64,000 nucleotides of DNA from Phyllostachys edulis. Lineage: Eukaryota > Streptophyta > Magnoliopsida > Poales > Poaceae. Positions 43,574 to 54,690 of this stretch are shown here, one piece after another. The notes under the pieces are model-generated. The model did not search any database. It was not told the DNA's origin and saw nothing but the letters and a program-made list of their open reading frames with translations. Position 1 is the first letter of the stretch, and the number at the start of each line of letters is the position of its first letter. A program made the translations under genes and the position numbers. The DNA lies in the NCBI GenBank assembly GCA_036346405.1, contig CM070567.1:46301633-46365632 (forward strand). Reading direction: 5' to 3'.

Positions 43574-43956
43574 AGCACAGTGTAGCACACACAACCATGA
43601 ACACTGTGTAAAATACAGTAGGTGTGATCGTTCATCAGACACTCAGTTCAAATAAGAGAGAAACACACACCCCACAGAGGGGGAAAAATTAGAGAAACAC
43701 ACTTGTCTTTCTTAGCTTGATTGCTTCTGCGCAGCAATGTCGCATCCTGTTTGTAACACCTCAATCGTCTGATTAGAAATCAACGCTCTAAATAACATGA
43801 CAGAGGGCACTAAACAGAAGATCGAGGTGATCCAAACAACATGTTATTCTGCCATTGTTTCTAACAGCAGAAGAATAACCAATCCTTCTTAGAAATCTTA
43901 TTTCTTATATATCTACACACACCTTAATAAGATTTGATCAAATTTATCTGTGTTAC
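43574..43956. other. 3' flank of the DUF688-like gene
   Basis: AT-rich, non-coding. On the minus strand this is the downstream region of the gene ending at 43957 and would hold its 3' UTR. A minus-strand CTTATTAAGG-type AT-rich stretch near 43925 could be polyadenylation context, but no clear AATAAA was identified. Confidence 0.35.
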
Positions 43957-44592
43957 TTATCTCCGGGTAGCCCGGCCCGGGCCGGGACGTGCTGCGACGG
44001 GCCGGCGTGCGAGGAATGCGCCGTCGGCGACCGCCATGGCGTTCTTGCACCCGTAGAGGTCGAGGAATCCGACGACGCCGCCGCCGGCGAGCCACCACCG
44101 GCGCTCGGCGCGGCCGGCCACAGTTGACGTCGGCGCCGGCCAGAGCTTGCCCGCGACGTCGGCATCGTCCGTGCCGTATTCTCTGGTGCACTCCACGAAT
44201 GCGGCGGTGAAGGGGTCAGCGTCGGGGTCGGAGGAGGCGGGGACGCTGGCGGCGCGGCGGCGTCTGAGCTGGCGCCGGCGAGGGGACCCGCGGAGTGGAG
44301 GTGGGAGCGGGAGGGGCGTGCTGGCGGAGGCGGCGAGGCCTGCTAGGGAGCTCTTGGGGATGCCCGGGTGATGCTCCCACGAGAAGGGGACGACGGAGGT
44401 TTTGGCGGCGCGGGGCGACGGGGCAGGGGACGGCGACGGGGAGAAGGAGGAGGAGGCGGTGGAGACCGAGGAAGAGGAGGACGCGGTGCGGTGGCGGCGG
44501 TGAGGGACGGTGGACGGCGACGGCAGAGATAGAGGCGGAGGCGGCAGCGGCAGCGGCTGCGGTGTCTGGGTTTGAGACGCAGACGCTCGCAT
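43957..44592 (-). CDS. single-exon plant protein with VPFSWE..PG motif (DUF688-like)
   Basis: Complete 211-codon frame. The ATG is complementary to 44590-44592 and the stop TAA to 43957-43959. I chose this start over an upstream GTG because the preceding ~50 codons look like 5' UTR. Layout: Pro/Ser-rich N-terminus (residues 1-65), then VVPFSWEHHPGIPK (about 66-80), Arg-rich middle, PFTAAFVECTREYG (about 126-140), and a C-terminal GVVGFLDLYGCKNAMAV before an Arg/Pro tail. The VPFSWE..PG..K motif followed by a hydrophobic GCK segment is what I know from the plant-specific DUF688 family, whose function is not established. High GC against AT-rich surroundings fits a grass gene. Best candidate for an intact host gene in the window. 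Confidence 0.72.
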   Translation of the reverse strand: MRASASQTQTPQPLPLPPPPLSLPSPSTVPHRRHRTASSSSSVSTASSSFSPSPSPAPSPRAAKTSVVPFSWEHHPGIPKSSLAGLAASASTPLPLPPPLRGSPRRRQLRRRRAASVPASSDPDADPFTAAFVECTREYGTDDADVAGKLWPAPTSTVAGRAERRWWLAGGGVVGFLDLYGCKNAMAVADGAFLARRPVAARPGPGRATRR

Positions 44593-45745
44593 GGTGTGTT
44601 GGGGGAGAGAGTGAGTGACGGTGAGGGTGTTTCGTTGTGTAGTTTTTAGCGGGGGAGTTGGACAGGAGGCGTTAGTAGCGGTCTCTGCCAATAAATACCG
44701 TTGAGAATTGCACAAAGGGCTCTTAGGTTTGGTGGTCACTCTTTTTCCCCCCAATTTTTTGGCCTAGTGGAGGTATAATCTAGGTCACAAATTTGGCTCT
44801 CATCAGTGGGCAATACGCATGATTCTGCACATGAGGTTATTTCTTCCACCTTACTAGTGTAAAAAAAACATGTGTAAGATAAACTATGTGTCTTACTAAC
44901 AAAGTAGGAAAACACATCCAAACAAAGTAGGAAAGTACATATATAACGAGTCATTATATATGTACTTTCTACGTGGGCGCGTACTGTAGTGCGGTATATT
45001 TGGACCCCCCAGGGCCTACAAACCCGGAGGAATTATTTGGAACCATAAGCAGAGAGCAGTTGGTGCGCTGCTGCTGCTGCTGCTGCATGTGGTGGGACCG
45101 TGCGTGTGGGTTGCCTTGCCTGCCCTCCGTATGTCACCTTTGCACGCATGTGCCTACACGCACTCGCTTGTCTGGTGCTCGTTGGTTCGGTTTTTCTTAT
45201 GTGTGCATGCTTCCTCTCGGTCTTCCTCTACCAGCTATCTATGTATACAGTGTGACGGATACAGGACTAAAATTTTGAAGGTATGTTAATAGGATTTATT
45301 CATCTACTTATAGTTTGCCGAATACTAAGTTACCGATAAATGATAGTATGCCGAGCACGGCTAAACCAAGGATGCTAAAGATACACTATAAACCAGCCGT
45401 TGGTATGGGGCGCCAGACCCTGCTGCCACCCGTTATCATAGTTTACTACCAGCATAGCTGCCGTTGCATGCCATGATGAAAAATACTCTGCAGCGTTATG
45501 CGTGCTTTCAGCAACTAACGGAGTAACGGTTACAAGCTATGTAAAGGTCGGTTGGTAGGACAAGTTTGGTTTGCCGATGTTGCGTAGCTTCGCTGGTAAG
45601 TATACATGCGTACGTATGTATGCATGCAGAGCTGAGCTGGATCAGTTTGCGTAATTTTCTAGAACGCCGACAGTACGCGACCGTGCATTGCACGTTGGCT
45701 AAGGCTAACAAACTTGCCCGGTGATTTCAGTTATACACACACACA
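44593..45745. other. upstream region of the DUF688-like gene and intergenic DNA
   Basis: The minus-strand TATTTAT near 44690 is a possible TATA-like element about 100 bp upstream of the ATG at 44592. A (CTG)6 run is at 45067-45086. Plus-strand frames at 44973-45289 overlap it without domain signal. Otherwise no feature. Confidence 0.35.
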
Positions 45746-45981
45746 CTCCATCTGGTTCAAAAAAACATGTAGTTTTGAAATACGTGCAGTTAAATTTTGA
45801 AAACTTTGGCTATTGATATCTTTTTAAATATCTATATTAGATACATAAAAATCATATGTGTAGATTCATCTCATTCATAATATTATAATTTTATTGAGTT
45901 TTACTAACATTTTTTATCAAAGTTGTATTTTAAAGACCATGTCGATGTCCAAAACGACTTATTTTTATGAACTAGAGGGAG
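45746..45981. mobile_element. Stowaway-like MITE
   Basis: Left end CTCCATCTGGTTCAAAAA and right end TTTTTATGAACTAGAGGGAG form the CTCCCTC...-type TIR of Stowaway elements, next to TA on the right. The inner sequence (TTATCAAAGTTG near 45917 and GTCCAAAACGAC near 45947) is homologous to the reverse of the MITE at 57525-57750. Size ~236 bp. Confidence 0.75.
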
Positions 45982-48635
45982 TATATATAATAAGGTATTC
46001 TACGCCCCAGTCAGTACTCCACTCCCCGACTGAGCCCATCCCCCCACTGAGTTGCATGGCTCGCGTGCCACTACCCGAGCGCGTGTAGACCGCCGTCTGA
46101 GCAGGCCAATCCCCAACAGATGTGGGCCACGAACCCTCGACCCCTATGCTAATATCACATGGCCAATGTGCGCTACGGCAGGATGTGCCAGTAAAGTCTA
46201 ATGAGGCGTCTAGTAAATTCGTGATTACAGTAAAAGTAGCTTCAACTGGTAGTAAATTGTAATATATGTGATAGTAAATGTGGTACCCATTTTATTGCCA
46301 CGCATATCACAACGATTTCAATTTTTTAAAGTTTTTTAGGAATCGCAATGCAGGGGTGGGGGAAGTTGCATATTTACAATGACGCTTGGGTATTCGCTCC
46401 TCTGTCTCTCTTTCCGAGGTCAATCGCATATCATTTATGGGCCACGACCCCTGCGATGACGTCACATGACCAGTATGCGTACAGCTGGATGTGCCAGTAA
46501 ACTCCAACAAGGAGTCCAGTAAAATCGTTAGCGCAGTAAAAGGAGTTACGCATGACAGTAATTTGGAATGTATACAAGAGTAAAAATTGTATTCTTTTTT
46601 TATTGTCGAGCACCTCACAACCGTTTTAATTTATTTCATTTTTTTAAAAGAAATCACCGGTGGGGGAAGTTGCACATATTACGGGGGATGGTCCACGACA
46701 TTCGGGTTCTTCGCTCCTGTTACTCACCAATCTTACATGCATGGTGTTCATCTCGCCAATTTGATCCCTCAGCATACTCGCGGTGTAACCGCTGTTGTAT
46801 TGCTCGCTTTTTACGTATTCCTCAACATTTAGCAAATCCATGTCAGCGTTGGTTACCGTGGTTACCGTACACGTCATATTGATTTACTGGTATCAACCAT
46901 AACATTGATTGTAATGCATAGCCTTGGGATGATAAAATGCACCGATAGTTCACACAGCGGATATGTCTTGTACCCAGCGCTCTTTGGCCTCAAATCCATG
47001 TCGTCTTAGTGCAAGCACTTGATGAACTACAACGTGAACATGTCTCCAGTTATTTGCTTGTTCTTGAACGAGTCTGCCATATATTTGTTGGTGGCCATGA
47101 GAATGTCATCTCGGGACTAGAGCAAATACTCGCAGTAGTCCAGTGGAAAACAAAAAAGGGGGTCTGAGGGTGAGTCACAGTAAAAGACGCTGGTGATAGC
47201 AGTAAATCACGTTTGTATACGAGATAAAAAGGGGGAGCCTCTTACCTTTTAAGGCTCTCGTCATTGCATATCGGCTCCCTCACCTCCATGGCCAAATCAA
47301 TCAGCACCTTATGATGCATGACACGACACTTGAAGGGGGACACTAACCTACTGGAGACTTTTGTCATCCTCTTCACAAAGACACATTGCCAGCACCTTAC
47401 GTCGCACCTGCGGCTACCACGCTCTTCCCTTTCATGTTCTTCTTGTCGGCCACCACCTTCCTGGTCGAAGTGGTGCCCAACTTCATTGTCTGCCTACTAC
47501 CCACAGGTTGGAGACTGGACTTAGCAGGCAGAGCAGCTTCCTATAGACAATATCTTCTTTTACTGTTACACATAGATAAAATTACTAGACATGTGCATAA
47601 AAATTATTGTTAGTAGTCCATTGCACCTTGTCCGCGCTGGTGCTATCCACTTGCGCCACTTTGTCTTTGCCAACGGCAATAGACATCTTGGATGGCTCCT
47701 TGGCAAGGAAAACCTCTTCTAGTGTATCCTTTGCATCCTCAATTATTGGCTACTACACAAAACAGGAAATCAAATTACTATCAAATGTAAGAAAATTTAC
47801 CTTATCCCTCTGTGGATATTATTGTATTTAATACCTCCGTTTTCTTGCCGACCTCCATCCCCTTTTGAGCTTCTGACCCCATACCGGCATTCATCGCCTC
47901 AGCATTGCCATCATCAGTATGCTCCGGAATGGTGGGCAGGCAGGGGCCTAGGTCTCGTCACAGCCTATGGCTTGGTGTTTTTCTTATGCGCAACGGTGTC
48001 GGGATACAAACAATAAACAATAGTATTCTATTTTTTTTCTCGTACCTTGAGACATCCCGAGGGGGTGAGAGGGTGCTGAATCCGAAGATCGTCTCTGCTC
48101 CTGTCGGGAATGTGGACCGGTAGAGCTCGCCGGAGACCTTGGGTTTTTCGTTTTTTAGGGTTGAGCGCACCACCGGAAAGAGAAAATATGAATGGCTAGA
48201 GTGTGAGGAAACCCCCCGAACAGTGCGGGCCCCATGCACGTAATATATGCAACTTCCACGAGGTTCAAAAAATGATTGAGTATAAAAATTACTTCATAGT
48301 TCATATAGTATTACTGCGTTATAATTTTTACTGAATTTCTCATGTGCGTTTACTATAAGGTACTTGTAACTTTGCTGTCATTTGTTGATTTCGTCATTAC
48401 TGTATGTACGACTTGGTTTTACTACACTATGAGTTCATTTTTATTGTTAAACTTGCGTGTGAACGGAAGTTCTACTAAGCGTCGCCCGAATGCCGCTACG
48501 GCTCCCGATGTGTCTCTTCGTCTTACGCGCTGATGTTATTCTTTGTTTTATAAAAATTACCATCCACCACCGAATATGAATTCTCACATCACTCTACTCT
48601 CTTCACCCTCAAGCACATCCGAATAGAAATTAAAA
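45982..48635. other. decayed element region with direct repeats and minus-strand exon-like pieces
   Basis: A ~317-bp direct duplication is seen from about 46119 and 46436 (GGGCCACGA(A/C)CCCT, then GGATGTGCCAGTAAA). CAGTAAA or TTTACTG words are scattered throughout. On the minus strand three pieces read like exons: ATNKYMADSFKNKQITGDMF near 47040-47100, AMEVREPICNDESLKR ending at a GTAAG near 47250, and LEEVFLAKEPSKMSIAVGKD near 47660-47720. I do not recognise the protein. Probably a degraded DNA transposon with captured or own coding sequence. Confidence 0.4.
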
Positions 48636-48946
48636 ATGGCTCCCCACCCTTATTCACTATCGCCGGCCGTGATGGCCTACTTAGCCATTTTGTATGAGCA
48701 TCTCTCCGTTGCAGACCTTTGCGAATGTTGTGGAAGGACAACGTGCCAGCAGCCTCCTCCTCCTCACGAGGTTATCTTGGGAACGTGGCGGCCATGTTCA
48801 TTGTCGGATATCCTCCTCCGCCACATCTTCATGGTGGTCTCAAGCTTCCGGCGGGCTAACCTCACCATCGACATAGTCCTCCTGAACGACATTGAACATC
48901 TTGAAGAGACTTACCGTAGGTTCGATGACTACATCGAGGTGGCGGG
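48636..48946 (+). pseudogene. unidentified single-exon gene, 5' part, split by a solo LTR
   Basis: ATG at 48636 in AAAAATGGC context. It reads MAPHPYSLSPAVMAYLAILY, includes CECCGRTTCQQ and HIFMVVSSFRRANLTIDIVL, and runs in frame to the insertion point. Beyond the LTR and one TSD copy, the frame continues at 50561. No known domain recognised. Short and GC-rich in its coding part. It could be a host gene or part of the decayed transposon around it. Confidence 0.5.
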
Positions 48947-50555
48947 TGTTGGAAATATGCCCTAGAGGCAATCATAGAGATGATTATATTTCATTATGTT
49001 CATGACATTGGATAATGTGTTATCTTGTTCCTAGAATAATATTGTTAATATTTATTATCAAGTATGTGACTTGGTTGTGAAACTCTATATTTCTGCGATA
49101 ATTATTCTTATACGATCCTTGGTCGAAAACATATGAGGACACATATGAATAGACTAGCATATGTATTGGTTGATGACTATGTTTCACGAGTCATAGATAT
49201 GGAGATATCAAACCAATAATATGGACACATGTTAGAGAGCATGGTGTTGGATAAGACCCACCTTGAGACACTATTGAGATTGTTATGATTCTATGTGTCG
49301 TTAGTTGGTCTCAAGCAATGATGATGTATAATCCTTAGACCGAGATCAAGATGGTTTCCTACATGTGTAATAGCACTCTTAGGGGTTGCCAAACGCTACA
49401 ATCGTGAATCGGGTAGTTATAAAGGTAGCTTTCGGGTATGCTGTGAAACATGGAGAGGAATGTGACTGGTCGGATATGGGATTTGCCCCTCCTAACATAA
49501 CAGGAGAGATGTCTCTAGGCCCCTCGTTGTGATCGGATAAAGAAAGTGCATGGCCATGCCACTAGTAGTCAAAGTGTTCGACCACGTGAAGTTATCCGAC
49601 ACTCGATCGAGAAAGTATTAAACAGTCCATGGATGACACAACATCTCACCTGGAGTTCAACCAGACATCATGAGGCAAAGGGAGTATACATGAGTAGGTC
49701 GCTCGATTCGAGCGATTCTGTCGTATGGAAATCTGAGCTGGTCGTGATCGGTCGAACGTAATCACAGAGTGGTCATAACCTGGTCGTAAAGAGTTACGAA
49801 CTGGTCATGACCAAATATGAACTGGTCGTACAAAGATAGGACCTGGTCGTAAGTGATGAGGACCTGGTTGTAGATCATATTGCATCAAGGTTCGTCCAAT
49901 ATAATTTGTGTGTATTCGGGAATCGTTATGTTCTGCTAGGAGCCGCTACGACCCGTGATCGGAAAGGATTTTCGAGTCACAACTGAACTACGCATGAACC
50001 TACAGGGTCACACACTTAACGGGTTGGAACAAACCAGTACGAATACAATTCGTCAAACGTGTTCGGATAGGATCCATCACGAGCACTATATAAGGAGATG
50101 CATGAGGCTGTGGGGAGGTACGGACGAGTGGAACACCACCGAAACCCTAGCTGCCATCTTCCTGAGAGCTCTGCCGTGCGACTTGGTGCTAGCACACCAG
50201 CGTATGGTTGTTCCTTCCCTGGACGTGTAGATACCGTAGAGGCGCTACTACGATTGTTGCGCTTGAGGACAATCCGCGATCTTCACGAGGAACTGCAGAG
50301 GTTGCTGGAGGAGACGATTGACTCGCGAGGGCCGAGCGATCGACTCGACCCTTTGCATCGACTTCTCGGGCGTTGGACGATCGACTCGACCACTACATCG
50401 ACGCGCTATACGTTGGACCAGGCTGCTCCAACCCTTCTTCCGCTGCTCTGCGCGTCTGGTGGTAACGATCTATGATCATCTACTTGCTTGGCTTCCTGGT
50501 TTGTGTGGTAGAAATTTTTGTTTGTAGCTATCGTAGCCTACCCCGTGACCCTACA
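48947..50555 (+). mobile_element. solo Copia LTR, 1,609 bp
   Basis: Starts TGTTGGAAATATGCCCTAGA, a terminus well known from grass Angela/BARE-type Copia LTRs, and ends GTGACCCTACA. Perfect TSD GCGGG (48942-48946 and 50556-50560). TATA box TATATAA at 50087-50093. A stretch at 49735-49875 repeats CTGGTCGTA-type words about six times. No PBS or internal domain is next to it. Confidence 0.93.
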
Positions 50556-50560
50556 GCGGG

Positions 50561-50783
50561 CGTGCAGGTCTACAATGCCGAGACGGCTCGAGCAAGGGAG
50601 GAGAGCCTCTGGGCACACTTCGACTTGGTTCTTCGGTCCGAACGGCTTTAGGCGACTCTTGAACGAGCGAGACAGTGGGTGAACGTGTTTTGGGCTACGT
50701 ACGCTGATCCCGAACCCTCCAATGCCAACAATATCGCTTACGAAGTTTTGAAGACCGAGATAGGATCCTACCTCGGCCTCTAA
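50561..50783 (+). pseudogene. unidentified gene, 3' part after the solo LTR
   Basis: Continues the frame of 48636-48946 exactly (311 + 223 nt, divisible by three) with VQVYNAETARAREESLWAHF and RARQWVNVFWATYADPEPSN, ending TAA at 50781-50783. A TAG at 50649-50651 interrupts it. The join in frame across an empty-site reconstruction supports a real former protein of about 177 residues. Confidence 0.55.
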
Positions 50784-51454
50784 AAACTTCATCTTTTAGC
50801 TGACAACTTTTTTTAATGTTACAGAAGAAGCGATTGGCCACACTAATTAGCCATATAGAAATATAAATGAAGATCTGTTTGGACTTCTATTTACTGTTTA
50901 TGATGGACATGTTTGACTGGATCGCATGTTTATGATTACTGCCTTTGATATATACAGTCTCAGTAAAACTTTATGAACACATTTAATTATAAACACATCC
51001 ACTATTACTGCCCTGTAAGTAAACATTTACTGCATTGTACATACTCACGTAGTTAGGGTAGTAATACATTTTGTCTATGACATATACTGCTAAGAAAATG
51101 CAGGAGCGACAAGTTAGGTGAAGAACCAAAAACTAGCCTAACAAAATCAAACATGCCTAACAATTTATGACACCAACCAAACAAGCCTTAATTTAATTTG
51201 TACGACAACTATGTATATATATAGGGAAATGATAGTACACATACGTACGAGGCAAATAAAAAAATCGTATGCTTCACACCGCCCCTGTGAGCACTCACAT
51301 GTTACCCATTCACCTCACCTTTTTTTCCACAGCTGCTCTTAGCCACTCATTCCTCCTTTTCCCCACGCTTCTTCTATCCACCAAATCCTCATCCCGCTGT
51401 GAAGTGAGGAGAGAGACCGAGAGATTTTGAAGACAACGAAGCTTCGCCAAGGCT
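50784..51454. other. AT-rich intergenic DNA
   Basis: No gene. TTTACTG or CAGTAAA words recur near 50890, 50958 and 51025, as in 46100-48500, so this may be the far end of the same decayed element. Confidence 0.35.
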
Positions 51455-51670
51455 AATGGCCACCACCCCTTCGCCAGCGACGGTGCTCTCTGCGGTGGAC
51501 AGTTTCGAAGACAAGGAGGAGCAGTGCCATATCTGCCACTTCCCCGCTGAGGCCGACCGCGCCCCTGCGCCATCCCTGCGCCTGCAGCAGCAACATCAAG
51601 TTCGTCCACGATGACTGCTCGTCCGATGGCTCGCCACCCGCCGCCAATCCAAATGCGAGGGCTGTCCCAT
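51455..51670 (+). pseudogene. RING-CH (DOA10/SUD1-like) E3 ligase first-exon fragment
   Basis: ATG at 51455 starts MATTPSPATVLSAVDSFEDK, then EEQCHICHFPAEADR. All positions of a C4HC3 RING-CH finger can be found. Cys codons lie at 51525 and 51534, CAC-type Cys pair at 51577 and 51583, His at 51607, Cys at 51616, and the last Cys pair at 51654 and 51663. Spacings C-x2-C, C-x-C-x7-H-x2-C and C-x2-C are kept. Two indels put the parts in different frames. The order and spacing fit the N-terminal finger of ER-membrane E3 ligases of the DOA10/SUD1 type. Nothing of the membrane domain follows. Confidence 0.6.
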
Positions 51671-51717
51671 TCCATCCCCCCCCCTCCATTTGATTGTTGC
51701 TTCTTTGAACTTTTTTT

Positions 51718-51865
51718 GATATGTTGTGACTGTTGAAAAAAATATTGCGACCTGTTGAAAAAAAATGTTGCGACCCGTTGAAAAAAATATTATGATCGTC
51801 GAAAAAATATTGCATCCTGTTTTTTGATATATTGCGACCCGTTGAAAAAAATGTTGAGACTCAAA
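51718..51865. repeat. degenerate ~22-bp tandem repeat
   Basis: About six units of GTTGAAAAAAATATTGCGACC form. It directly follows the RING-CH fragment and may be the subterminal repeat of the element that carries it. Confidence 0.8.
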
Positions 51866-51985
51866 TTCTCTCTAATGATTTGTTTTTTGATGCTATATGT
51901 GTTGTACGAGATGTTCGGAGGAGGTTAGATTAGCCCAAGCCAAGGTGATGACGCTAGCACTTCGGATCGTACATTCGAGCTAGTC

Positions 51986-51988
<3 letters not shown>

Positions 51989-52068
<80 letters not shown>
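51989..52068. repeat. (AT)n microsatellite
   Basis: About 40 AT dinucleotides, immediately followed by the MITE at 52069. Confidence 0.95.
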
Positions 52069-52071
<3 letters not shown>

Positions 52072-52352
52072 ACTTAAACGAACACATTATACCTCTTTAT
52101 CACTTTCAATATACTTAAATACCAATTATAAGATACTTCAATGTGATTTGATTGAAAAAATTCCATTGGAGCCCTTTATTTTTTTATATATACCCTTTTT
52201 CATATATAAAAGAAGTATATACACAAATTTTGCTATAAAAAGTGGACTTTAACGAATTTTTCATAGAACCAACATTGGAGTATCTTATAATCATTATTGG
52301 AGTATACTCAAGTAGATAAAGAGGTAACATCATACGATTTAAGTGGTATATG
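52069..52352. mobile_element. MITE with long inverted repeats, inserted at an AT microsatellite
   Basis: Left CCCACTTAAACGAACACATT and TACCTCTTTATC pair with right GATAAAGAGGTA and CGATTTAAGTGG. Inner words TATAAGATACTTCAATG and CATTGGAGTATCTTATA extend the inverted repeat to more than 90 bp. Non-coding. Superfamily not determined. Confidence 0.65.
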
Positions 52353-52397
52353 AGAAGTGGGAGTACGTACTCCCAGGAGTACCATACCATTTTCCTA

Positions 52398-52404
52398 CAC
52401 ACAC

Positions 52405-52440
<36 letters not shown>
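52398..52440. repeat. CATATA-type microsatellite
   Basis: Runs of CATATA followed by CTATCTAT. Simple repeat. Confidence 0.9.
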
Positions 52441-52441
<1 letters not shown>

Positions 52442-52467
52442 AATCTATCTATCTATTTATATAGGAA

Positions 52468-52674
52468 AATGGGTAATTCAATGCTAAAGTGCTAATACCA
52501 ATCCTGACCATTGGAGGTGGGAGCATGTAAGGTGTTTAATGAAGACACATTGGAGGCGAGAGCATGCAAGGTGATTAAATGGTTTAGAGGTGGGAACCCG
52601 CATTAATCTTGGTTGTTCAATCCAGATCCAACAGTCAAGATTGACATTAGCACCTTATCACTAAATTACCCATT
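52468..52674. mobile_element. MITE with ~50-bp TIRs
   Basis: Left AATGGGTAATTCAATGCTAA and GTGCTAATACCAATC are the inverse of right GATTGACATTAGCAC and TAAATTACCCATT. About 207 bp, non-coding. Between the arms are two GTGGGAGCATG(T/C)AAGGTG-type direct repeats. TSD not resolved. Confidence 0.65.
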
Positions 52675-54381
52675 AACACTATATATATACACACACACGC
52701 ACACACACACTCGTGGAATTATCGGGGCTACACGGAAACTGGCCAAATCAAAGTACAACATTTCAACAATTCAATTTGTGTCGTATAACATAGCAAAAGA
52801 CCCACCTTAATTGTGCATCTCCTTTATCCTCTTAAAGAAATTTGTGTACCCCTTTTGAATCCTGGTCCTGTACTCCTCCTATGTGTGCTCAGCCCAGCCA
52901 AGCAGCCGTGCGGAGAGCTTGCTTTCTTCACTGTTGCCAAGTTGCAATGGATATCCGTGTTAACTTGTTTCTTATCAGCTAGCGCACGTAACCACACCCA
53001 AAATCAAACCAAAAGATTGTGATTTGTTACAGAAGAGCTAGGGACCAACTTCGGTACCATGCCTAGCTAGCTAGATCAGATCGGATCCTTCCTCCAAGGA
53101 TACGAGACTTCAAAAATATCAACCGTTCATTAACTGAATGCATATTTTATCCCGACTTTCGTCTTGTGTTTGTAGGTTAACTGAATGTATCAATCGACCA
53201 TATGCCCAGAAGCTAGTTATAGATTGGGAAGGATTGCTAGATATAGATTTATCTGATCAATCTGTACTTACCAAACCCAACTGTTTATTTGGTTAATCTA
53301 CTTAGCTTAATTACAATATCCATATATGTGGGTATTAATTTCTGAAGGCTGAAGTCATATTGTGAAGAGAGATTCAGCGGTTTTAAATAATTGCAAGGGG
53401 GTTATTTCACAACAATTGATTCTATGATGGACCTACGCTGGCTGTGCATGGAAATGGATCAAGGTTTCAATGCACTCTGTGTTAGAAAATGATCTGCACC
53501 GTCTGACGAAAAAACAAAGGTCCAAATTCTTTATTGCCATATCTGCTACAGTACTATTGTCAAGTACTGTTTGCACGAGACATTGTTCACATAGTTATAG
53601 CAGAGTATTCAGATCCGCTGTGCAGATATCTGCACGGGTGACGGTGTTGGCTATGATGTCATCTGGCAGTTGTTCGTAATTTCTTTCTGAATCCCATGCG
53701 ATAGAATCATTACGCATATTGAGAAAATAATGGTTATACATCTACATCTTTCTCCGCTATAAATTATCTTGTGCTGCTTATATATATGCTTATAATGAGC
53801 AGAGTAGCCCGCTTAATTATGCTGCTAGCTATTTTCTTTTCAACTAACTATCAAGAGTTTGACCATCTTCTTTTTTTTATTAATGTTAAGCCACCACGAT
53901 TTTATGCTCGTTTCTGTTCTTACTCGCACTCCGTTTCCTTATTTTCTCCCACATGGAATGTGTTTTCTTCTAAGAAGAAATTTTCCTTAATTAACCATCT
54001 AGGATTCTAACATCAGCCTTAACCTTATATGATTGATAGTCTGGATTCCCGTTGGTCCTTACCAAGATCTCATATTTTCTATTCAAACTCGTATCTATTA
54101 ATATGGTAATTTATAGCCTTGTGGTGGCTTCTTTTAGCATCGTTTTTTCCTTGGGCTAATGTGATAATTTCTAACCCCAAGCGAACGAGATGGCTTCTTT
54201 TAACATCATTTAAGAATGTAATAGTAATAATAGATTTAAAATAGAAATCAAACAGGCAGTAGGGAAAAGCTGAACACACTCCTACTTATTTACGGTTGCT
54301 AACCAATTTCCTGTTTCTAACTTGATTACTTGGGGTATTAATCAAATCTATAGAGGTAAGTAAGTAGGAAATTATGATGCC
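52675..54381. other. AT-rich intergenic DNA, no gene supported
   Basis: A short CA-repeat at 52690. Open frames up to ~79 codons on the plus strand (53470-54010) lack motifs. Confidence 0.4.
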
Positions 54382-54384
54382 TTA

Positions 54385-54687
54385 GGGTATCTCCAATAGT
54401 TAGAGATAATTTTATCTCTAACATATGCTATATCATTTTTAGAGACAATATCTTCAATAGATAGTCTCTAGCACACTCTTCAATATTTATATTTTATAAT
54501 TTTCCTTTCAAACGGGTCTACATGTCAACTAGAGTAGATTAATGTATCATGTCTTGTTTCACGTGCACGACAATCTCTTCAGAAAAAGATGACATGTTCT
54601 CTCTCTCCTCCCCCTCTCTCCTCCACGTAGATTTTGTTGACGTGGCATAGCTAAGAGACGATAATATATACATTATTAGAGATGCCC
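54385..54687. mobile_element. Tourist-like MITE
   Basis: GGGTATCTCCAAT at the left and ATTAGAGATGCCC at the right form the TIR. TSD TTA at 54382-54384 and 54688-54690. 303 bp. PIF/Harbinger-type by TSD. Confidence 0.8.
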
Positions 54688-54690
54688 TTA

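Noticed and set aside
44295..44618. Plus-strand Gly/Arg-rich frame
   Set aside because: Antisense of the DUF688-like coding sequence.
45067..45086. CTG repeat as an expanded triplet
   Set aside because: Only six units, non-coding context; ordinary microsatellite.
51310..51815. Minus-strand frames of about 120 codons
   Set aside because: They are antisense to the RING-CH fragment and the AAAAAAT tandem repeat; no motif of their own.
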